Part shown: positions 4,381-8,835 of the stretch, one piece after another | Position numbering within the stretch: the first letter of the stretch is position 1 | How the letters are laid out: the number at the start of each line of letters is the position of its first letter | Assembly (NCBI GenBank): GCA_018901375.1 | Contig: JAHIEP010000143.1 | Span: forward strand, 1 to 8,835 | Length of the DNA: 8,835 nt | From: Nanobdellota archaeon | GTDB taxonomy: Archaea; Nanobdellota; Nanobdellia; Pacearchaeales; GW2011-AR1 | Reading direction: 5' to 3' | Program-made: the position numbers and the translations under genes | Notes under the pieces: model-generated | Databases searched by the model: none | What the model saw: only the letters and a program-made list of their open reading frames with translations | Told to the model about the DNA's origin: nothing

Positions 4381-4389
4381 ATTTAAATA
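4381..4389 (+). promoter_or_regulatory. TATA box of the Fic gene
   Basis: ATTTAAATA is centred about 26 nt before the ATG at 4411 and abuts the inverted repeat. It supports a leaderless mRNA starting at or next to the ATG. Confidence 0.65.
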
Positions 4390-4410
4390 GCCTAATTCTC
4401 TAAAACAATC

Positions 4411-5406
4411 ATGGTTTACATTTACAAAAAGAAAGTAGGAAATAAAAACTATTATTATCTTAGGGCATCAAAGCGACTAAGCGGAAAGCAAGTAACAAAA
4501 GACATTGCTTATTTAGGCTCGACTATAGAAGAAGCCAGAAAGAATCTTCCAATCGTAGCAAAAAATAAACAAGAAATGAAAAAAAGTTACAGAAAAATAA
4601 ATCTACTTTTAGAGACAGAATATTATAACGACAAAATAAAAAAATTAAAACTAAAGAAAGACGATTTTCTGAATAAGAGCCTAGAAGATATTGAAGCTAG
4701 CCGGTTGCACTATAACAAGGTTTTCCAAAAACTTGATAAAAAATCCAGAGAAGAAATTCTAGAAGATTTCGCAATTGAATTTGCATACAATACCGCTTCA
4801 CTCGAAGGAAACACAATAACGCTCGAAGAAGCCAAGAATTTTTTTGAAACTGGAAGAACTCCAAAAGACAGGACGCTAAGAGAAATCTACGATCTACAAA
4901 ATACTAAAGAGGTTTTGCTATGGCTATTCGATTTTAAAAAAGACATCGACAATAGCCTAATCGTTGAAATTCACAAAAGATTAATGAAAAAAATCGATGA
5001 AAGAACCGGCTACCGAACAAAAGATATAAGAGTTTTCAAATCACATTTCGAAGCAAGCCTAGGGATTTATGTAAAAACAGACATGGATCTTTTATCAAAA
5101 TGGTATAATGAGAATAAAGAAAAACTACACCCCTTTGTTTTAGCAACAATTTTCCACCACAAGTTCGAGAAAATACATCCTTTCTTCGACGGAAACGGGA
5201 GAACCGGAAGAATGTTGATGAATTACATTTTAATCAAAGAAAAATATCCTCCAATAGTTATCTACAAAAAAAACAAAAACGACTATCTCGATGCTCTCGG
5301 CAGCGCCGACAAAATAAATCTAACAAAAACGGATAAAGATTACAAGAACTTAGTTAATTATATTGCAAGCGAGGCTTCTGAATCATATTGGAATTTATTT
5401 TTATAA
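4411..5406 (+). CDS. Fic-domain protein (putative AMP transferase) with inhibitory helix
   Basis: This 331-aa protein has the complete Fic active-site motif HPFFDGNGRTGR (256-267; catalytic H256, nucleotide-binding D260, N262, R264, R267). Fic enzymes usually transfer AMP from ATP to a hydroxyl side chain of a target protein. An inhibitory motif, TASLEGN (T128, E132, G133), lies N-terminal to the Fic core, which makes it a class II, self-inhibited Fic. Residues 1-37 (MVYIYKKKVGNKNYYYLRAS to DIAYLGS) resemble the short beta-rich N-terminus seen in some IS1634-like transposases; this is an impression. Residues about 50-115 are Lys-rich and likely coiled-coil. The gene stands alone, with its own TATA box and inverted-repeat operator, between two copies of the tRNA-Asp 3' end. 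Unlike its neighbours, its sense strand is not C-skewed, a sign of recent transfer. The target is unknown; no separate antitoxin is encoded beside it. Confidence 0.92.
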   Translation: MVYIYKKKVGNKNYYYLRASKRLSGKQVTKDIAYLGSTIEEARKNLPIVAKNKQEMKKSYRKINLLLETEYYNDKIKKLKLKKDDFLNKSLEDIEASRLHYNKVFQKLDKKSREEILEDFAIEFAYNTASLEGNTITLEEAKNFFETGRTPKDRTLREIYDLQNTKEVLLWLFDFKKDIDNSLIVEIHKRLMKKIDERTGYRTKDIRVFKSHFEASLGIYVKTDMDLLSKWYNENKEKLHPFVLATIFHHKFEKIHPFFDGNGRTGRMLMNYILIKEKYPPIVIYKKNKNDYLDALGSADKINLTKTDKDYKNLVNYIASEASESYWNLFL

Positions 5407-5488
5407 AAACCTAACCAACTAAAATCCCACATACCACCCGACTATATCCCCCAACGCCCTAACGTAAAGTGAACTAAAACGGTCAGCT

Positions 5489-5502
5489 CTCGGTTGGGGC
5501 GT
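5489..5502 (+). repeat. Right copy of the 14-nt tRNA-Asp 3'-end repeat (putative attR)
   Basis: Exact match to 4252-4265, 83 nt after the Fic stop codon. No other part of a tRNA is present here, so it is not a second tRNA gene. GTTGGGG within it can also pair with CCCCAAC at 5449-5455. Confidence 0.65.
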
Positions 5503-5538
5503 CCTTTAATCTTCCCCATCCATCCAACCCCAACAAAA

Positions 5539-5546
5539 TTTATAAA
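5539..5546 (+). promoter_or_regulatory. TATA box of the glycosyltransferase gene
   Basis: TTTATAAA centred about 26 nt before the ATG at 5568; supports that start and a leaderless mRNA. It lies 37 nt beyond the right tRNA-end repeat, so the gene keeps its own promoter outside the islet. Confidence 0.65.
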
Positions 5547-5567
5547 CAACAGAAATCTGTTAAACCC

Positions 5568-7817
5568 ATGGACGAAGAGGATGAAGATTCGAATCAGGAT
5601 GATACAAACTCAGAGCCAATAGTAAAAAATAATCTGATATGTTTTCTAGGAAATTTCCCTCCAAAAGAATGCGGCATAGCAACCTTTACACAAGATTTGT
5701 CGTCGGCAATAAACAAAAAATTCAACCCTCAATTAAAATCCAGAATCATCGCCCTTAACGACGACAACCACACCCACGACTACGACGACAACGTAATAAT
5801 AGAAATAAACAAAGACGACATAGACGACTACATCGAAACCGCAAAAAAAATAAACAAGATGGACGAGATAAAACTCATCTGTATTCAACACGAATTCGGA
5901 ATTTTCGGCGGCGACCACGGTAATCACATCCTCCCCTTTCTCGAAATAATCAATAAACCAATAGCAGTAATTTTCCACTCAGTCCTCCCAAATCCAGACA
6001 CCGCAATAAAACGTATCGTAAAATCACTCTGCGAAAAATCATCAGCGACGATAGTCATGGCAAAAAAAGCAATTGAAATCTTAAAAGATGATTACGGAAT
6101 AGACGAGGAAAAAATATTCTTCATCCCCCACGGAATCCCAAGCGTCCCATTCGTAGACCAAGAATCCTACAAACAAAAAATCGGCGTCCAGGGAAAAACA
6201 CTCATCTCAACATTCGGATTATTAAGCCGAGGAAAAGGAATGGAATACATGATTCGAGCAATGCCAGCGATAATAAAAAAACATCCAAACGTCCAATACT
6301 TAATCATAGGAGAAACCCACCCAGTAGTCAGAAGAGAAGAGGGCGAATCCTACCGTAACGAACTAATGAGAGAAGTAAAAAAATTAGGATTAAAAGACCA
6401 CGTAAAATTTTACAACAAATTCTTATCACTAAAAGAAATCGTAGAACATCTTTTAGCGACGGACATTTACGCCTGCACTAACCTCGACAAAAACCAAATC
6501 GTAAGCGGAACCCTATCCTACGCACTAGGTTGTGGCAGAATAGTCGTCTCAAGCCCAATCGAATACGCCAAAGAATTCCTATCCGAAGACAGAGGTATGA
6601 TAGTAAAGGACAGGTCCCCAGAATCCTACGCAGAAAAAATAGATACAATCTTATCAGACAGAGACCTAAAAAAACTCATAGAAAGAAAAGCTTACTCCTA
6701 CAGCAGACCAATGACCTGGCAAAACGTAGCAATCAGTTACAGAAAAATATTCAACAAAATATTAAAACTCAAAAACAGGGAAATAGAAAGACTTCCAGAA
6801 ATAAAACTAGACCATCTTAAAAAAATGACAGACGATTTCGGAATGATTCAATTTTGCAACCATTCGGATCCAGACAAAAAATCGGGATACACCATCGACG
6901 ACAATTCCCGAGCACTAATCGCCTCCGTCCTACATGACAAAATTTTCAGCTCCCAAGAATCCAAAGACCTCTCAAGAATATACTTAAACTTCATAGACTC
7001 CTGCCAAAGCGAAACCGGACATCTTCAAAATAATGTAGAAAACGAAAACGAAATCTCCGACGCTAAAAGCGACGATTCCTTCGGCAGAACAATATGGGCA
7101 CTTGGATACACAATCAACAAATCCGAAGATTCCCAAATCGCAGAAGAAGCAGAAAGACTCATAAAAAAATCAATACATCATATACAAAAAATAAAATCCC
7201 CAAGAGCCGTCGCATTCTCCATAATAGGACTGTACCATTATCAAAAAAAATATCCAAACCAAGAAACCCTAGACCTAATAAAAAAGTTAGCAGATTATTT
7301 AGCCCAAAGATACGACCTAGAATCCAGCGAAGAATGGCACTGGTTCGAAGAAACCCTTTCTTACTCAAACTCAAAACTTCCCGAAGCTCTCTATTTAGCA
7401 TACGAGATAACAGGAGACCAAAAATACTTAGAAGTAGCAGAAAAAACCCTGAACTTTTTAACAGAATTAATATTCGTTAAAGATAACATTTTTCTAATTG
7501 GACAAAATGGCTGGTACAAAAAAGCCGGCAAAAGAGCCTTCTACGACCAACAACCCGTCGACGCTTCATCCCTCGTCCAAACCTATCTCACCGCTCACTC
7601 AATAACACAAAATCCAGAATACCACAAAAAAGCCATGGCATCAATCCATTGGTTCTACGGAAAAAATCCACTAAGCCAAATGGTATACGACGAGACAACC
7701 GGAGGTTGCTTCGACGGAGTCGGCGAACACTCCCTAAACATGAACCAAGGCGCAGAATCAACACTCTCATATTTAATCGCAAGATTATTTATCGAAGAAG
7801 CAAAAAGAAACAAGTAA
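5568..7817 (+). CDS. GT4 glycosyltransferase fused to an (alpha/alpha)6-barrel glycosidase-like domain
   Basis: This 749-aa protein has two domains. Residues about 20-400 are a GT-B fold GT4 enzyme: FPPKECGIATFTQDL (30-44), QHEFGIFGGDHG (107-118), IPHGIP (186-191), FGLLSRGKGMEY (216-227) and the donor-site region QIVSGTLSYALGCGR (310-324), where Ser317 sits in place of the second Glu of the usual EX7E motif; I recall this QxxSGTLxYALG form as normal for the subfamily. Residues about 412-745 form an all-helical six-hairpin domain with GYTIDDNSRA (440-449), SDDSFGRTIWALG (501-513), WHWFEETLSYSNS (590-602), DQQPVDASS (660-668) and NMNQGAEST (724-732). The acidic N-terminus (1-17) is variable. 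There is no signal or membrane segment, so it is cytoplasmic. With the facing GH130 gene it suggests synthesis and turnover of a (probably mannose-containing) glycan; sugar specificity cannot be read from the sequence. Confidence 0.9.
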   Translation: MDEEDEDSNQDDTNSEPIVKNNLICFLGNFPPKECGIATFTQDLSSAINKKFNPQLKSRIIALNDDNHTHDYDDNVIIEINKDDIDDYIETAKKINKMDEIKLICIQHEFGIFGGDHGNHILPFLEIINKPIAVIFHSVLPNPDTAIKRIVKSLCEKSSATIVMAKKAIEILKDDYGIDEEKIFFIPHGIPSVPFVDQESYKQKIGVQGKTLISTFGLLSRGKGMEYMIRAMPAIIKKHPNVQYLIIGETHPVVRREEGESYRNELMREVKKLGLKDHVKFYNKFLSLKEIVEHLLATDIYACTNLDKNQIVSGTLSYALGCGRIVVSSPIEYAKEFLSEDRGMIVKDRSPESYAEKIDTILSDRDLKKLIERKAYSYSRPMTWQNVAISYRKIFNKILKLKNREIERLPEIKLDHLKKMTDDFGMIQFCNHSDPDKKSGYTIDDNSRALIASVLHDKIFSSQESKDLSRIYLNFIDSCQSETGHLQNNVENENEISDAKSDDSFGRTIWALGYTINKSEDSQIAEEAERLIKKSIHHIQKIKSPRAVAFSIIGLYHYQKKYPNQETLDLIKKLADYLAQRYDLESSEEWHWFEETLSYSNSKLPEALYLAYEITGDQKYLEVAEKTLNFLTELIFVKDNIFLIGQNGWYKKAGKRAFYDQQPVDASSLVQTYLTAHSITQNPEYHKKAMASIHWFYGKNPLSQMVYDETTGGCFDGVGEHSLNMNQGAESTLSYLIARLFIEEAKRNK

Positions 7818-7862
7818 GCAACTTCTCACTCTTAAACCAAAACCTTACCTTAAAACAAACTC

Positions 7863-7895
7863 CTCGTCGACAAAGTCCGCGCTCGTCCGCGAAAG
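7863..7895. repeat. 10-bp-period array, GTCCGCG type
   Basis: GTCCGCG at 7875-7881 and 7885-7891 is spaced exactly 10 bp, preceded by the related CTCGTCGAC. It shares CAAAGTCC with the repeats at 54-198. Confidence 0.6.
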
Positions 7896-7985
7896 TTAGC
7901 ATGCCCCAACCAAATTTAATAATCAATCAGTGAGGGTACCGCGGTTAATTATTCTAATTCCCATCCAAAAAACCAACCCAAAAAA

Positions 7986-8028
7986 ATTCGCGTCAATTCT
8001 CAAGATTCGCGTTCATTCGCGTCGAATC
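7986..8028. repeat. Four tandem 9-10-bp units, ATTCGCG type
   Basis: Units ATTCGCGTCA, ATTCTCAAG, ATTCGCGTTC and ATTCGCGTCG follow without gaps (10, 9, 10, 10 bp). GATTCG (8004-8009) and CGAATC (8023-8028) are inverted copies at the ends of the last two units. Confidence 0.75.
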
Positions 8029-8070
8029 TACATCACTACCAATCCCACCCCCACCCCAAAACAATCTATT

Positions 8071-8105
8071 CCCCTCCGTGTCCTCCGTGTTTCCCCTCCG
8101 TCCTC
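8071..8105. repeat. CCTCCGTGT tandem repeat
   Basis: CCTCCGTGT occurs twice in tandem (8073-8081 and 8082-8090), followed by the partial units CCTCCGT and CCTCG. Confidence 0.7.
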
Positions 8106-8258
8106 GCCCGGACATCACCAGAGGTTCACCAGTTGGGTGCGTTCAATTTCAATCTGTAGCCAATTACATAATCACACCCTCACACACTGTCCTAATCCTT
8201 CCATCAACATAAAATCACTACAAACTATATAAATATTACACCGACGAAATAAATAAAC

Positions 8259-8835
8259 CTAACTCTTCCCCAACTCCGCAAGCAACTCCCTCAAGCTCAT
8301 CTCAACAACCCCTATCCTAGAGTCCGAACATCCATAATAAATTTTCAACACGTCTCCCTTAAGCGAACATCCCTCCGGAAAAACCACATCATTCTTATCC
8401 CCTTCCCTCTCCCACTTATATTTAGGAGAAAACAAAGGCTTCCTCAATCTAACAACCTCCCTCTCTGGCTTCTTCAAATCCAACAAGGCCGCACCAGCGT
8501 GATAAATTTTTTTAGATGAACTACCAGTAGCCAAATTAACCCCATGATAAATCAACAACCATCCCTTCTTCGTCTTTATCGGCACCGCTCCAGCTCCAAT
8601 ATGCTCACCTTCCCAACTATATCGCCTATACAAAGAAACCTTATCCTCACCCTCGCCCAAATTCTCAATATAATCCGCCCAAAAATCATCATTCTTCAAA
8701 TCACCAAATCTCCTGAACTTAAGAACCTGAATATCCGGCATAAGCCGATGCAACATCACAAATTTCCCATCAATCTTCTCCGGAAACAAAACAGCGTCCT
8801 TATTCCAAAGCGAAACCATAAACCCAGTAATCTCC
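8259..8835 (-). CDS. GH130 family glycoside phosphorylase, C-terminal part (beta-mannoside phosphorylase-like)
   Basis: The frame is open to the window edge (residues E-I-T-G-F precede the first in-window Met at 8819), so this is the 3' portion of a larger gene; GH130 proteins are usually about 300-390 aa. Numbering from that Met, family motifs are NKDAVLFPEKIDGKFVMLHR (6-25), WEGEHIGAGAVPI (69-81), GWLLIYHGV (86-94), GAALLDL (109-115), DVVFPEG (144-150) and YYGCSD (161-166), in five-bladed beta-propeller order. GH130 enzymes break beta-mannosidic links with inorganic phosphate, giving mannose 1-phosphate, in the cytoplasm; some members are hydrolases. The catalytic Asp lies in the part outside the window. 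It faces the GT4/(alpha/alpha)6 gene across 441 bp, and a shared glycan pathway is likely though the two are not an operon. Confidence 0.9.
   Translation of the reverse strand, partial: EITGFMVSLWNKDAVLFPEKIDGKFVMLHRLMPDIQVLKFRRFGDLKNDDFWADYIENLGEGEDKVSLYRRYSWEGEHIGAGAVPIKTKKGWLLIYHGVNLATGSSSKKIYHAGAALLDLKKPEREVVRLRKPLFSPKYKWEREGDKNDVVFPEGCSLKGDVLKIYYGCSDSRIGVVEMSLRELLAELGKS

Larger units (their letters stand above)
4265..5502. mobile_element. Possible Fic-carrying islet at the tRNA-Asp 3' end
   Basis: The segment is bounded by the exact 14-nt repeat of the tRNA 3' end, encodes only the Fic protein, and departs from the strong C-over-G strand bias of all flanking DNA. No integrase or transposase is present, so it would have to be a remnant of a larger integrated element or have moved with help from elsewhere. 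The evidence is circumstantial. Confidence 0.5.
7818..8258. other. 441-bp convergent intergenic region rich in short-period repeats
   Basis: No believable gene is seen on either strand. It holds three arrays of 9-10-bp units (7863-7895, 7986-8028, 8071-8105), annotated separately. The region lies between two convergent stop codons, so it should contain both terminators, but no clear T-tract hairpin is visible. Confidence 0.6.

Noticed and set aside
5463..5503. Second tRNA gene
   Set aside because: Only the 3' end motif is present; no acceptor 5' strand, D arm or anticodon arm can be drawn.
6530..7933. Frames inside and opposite the glycosyltransferase gene
   Set aside because: Arg/Lys-rich out-of-frame translations of a gene with clear domain motifs.
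7930..8232. 100-codon plus-strand frame in the convergent gap
   Set aside because: Runs through three tandem repeat arrays, has no upstream TATA box at the right distance and no recognisable protein features.

Overview
The window looks like a chromosomal piece of an archaeon, probably a small-genome DPANN-type lineage; the lineage is an inference from gene content and promoter style, not from a marker gene. Most starts are leaderless: an archaeal TATA box of the TTTATAAA or TTTAAATA type lies 24-27 nt before the ATG (genes at 1292-, 1341+, 2315-, 3763-, 3912+, 4411+, 5568+). Only two starts have a Shine-Dalgarno-like sequence (3563- and 788-), and both follow G-rich repeat DNA. The + strand is strongly C-rich and G-poor whichever strand codes, except across the Fic gene, where G and C are about equal.

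Layout, left to right. 1-428 has no gene and carries a nested repeat (a 62-bp copy twice, each made of about 10-bp units). Next come a four-helix-bundle protein of the 23S rRNA intervening-sequence family (788-429, minus) and a small hydrogenase/complex I 20-kDa-like Fe-S protein (1292-819, minus). The latter shares one symmetrical TATA box with a divergent PAP2 phosphatase (1341-1943, plus). A four-helix membrane protein (minus) converges on and overlaps PAP2. Upstream of it on the minus strand is a U32 peptidase-family protein (3563-2340), and ahead of that a 67-codon reading frame (3763-3560) that starts as a second copy of the U32 N-terminus, runs through a repeat insertion, and ends in an ATGA overlap with the U32 start. 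Divergently, a small coiled-coil protein (3912-4166) is followed by tRNA-Asp(GTC) (4193-4264).

4265-5502 looks like a genomic islet at the tRNA 3' end. It holds one Fic-domain gene with an 11-bp perfect inverted repeat abutting its TATA box, and it is closed by a 14-nt exact repeat of the tRNA 3' end. After it come a two-domain GT4 glycosyltransferase/(alpha/alpha)6-barrel protein (5568-7817) and, facing it, the C-terminal part of a GH130 mannoside phosphorylase-type enzyme (running off the right edge). These last two probably act on the same cytoplasmic glycan, likely mannose-based. Their 441-bp intergenic gap holds three more short-period repeat arrays.

The most unusual thread is a degenerate 7-bp repeat (CCTACCN on +, NGGTAGG on -) in four places: before the four-helix-bundle gene, inside the PAP2 coding sequence, between the truncated and full U32 copies, and between two divergent promoters. 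Two arrays share the boundary CAAGTTACCT and about 21 nt of near-identical sequence. They may be remnants of one small mobile or recombinogenic repeat, possibly linked to the four-helix-bundle gene.
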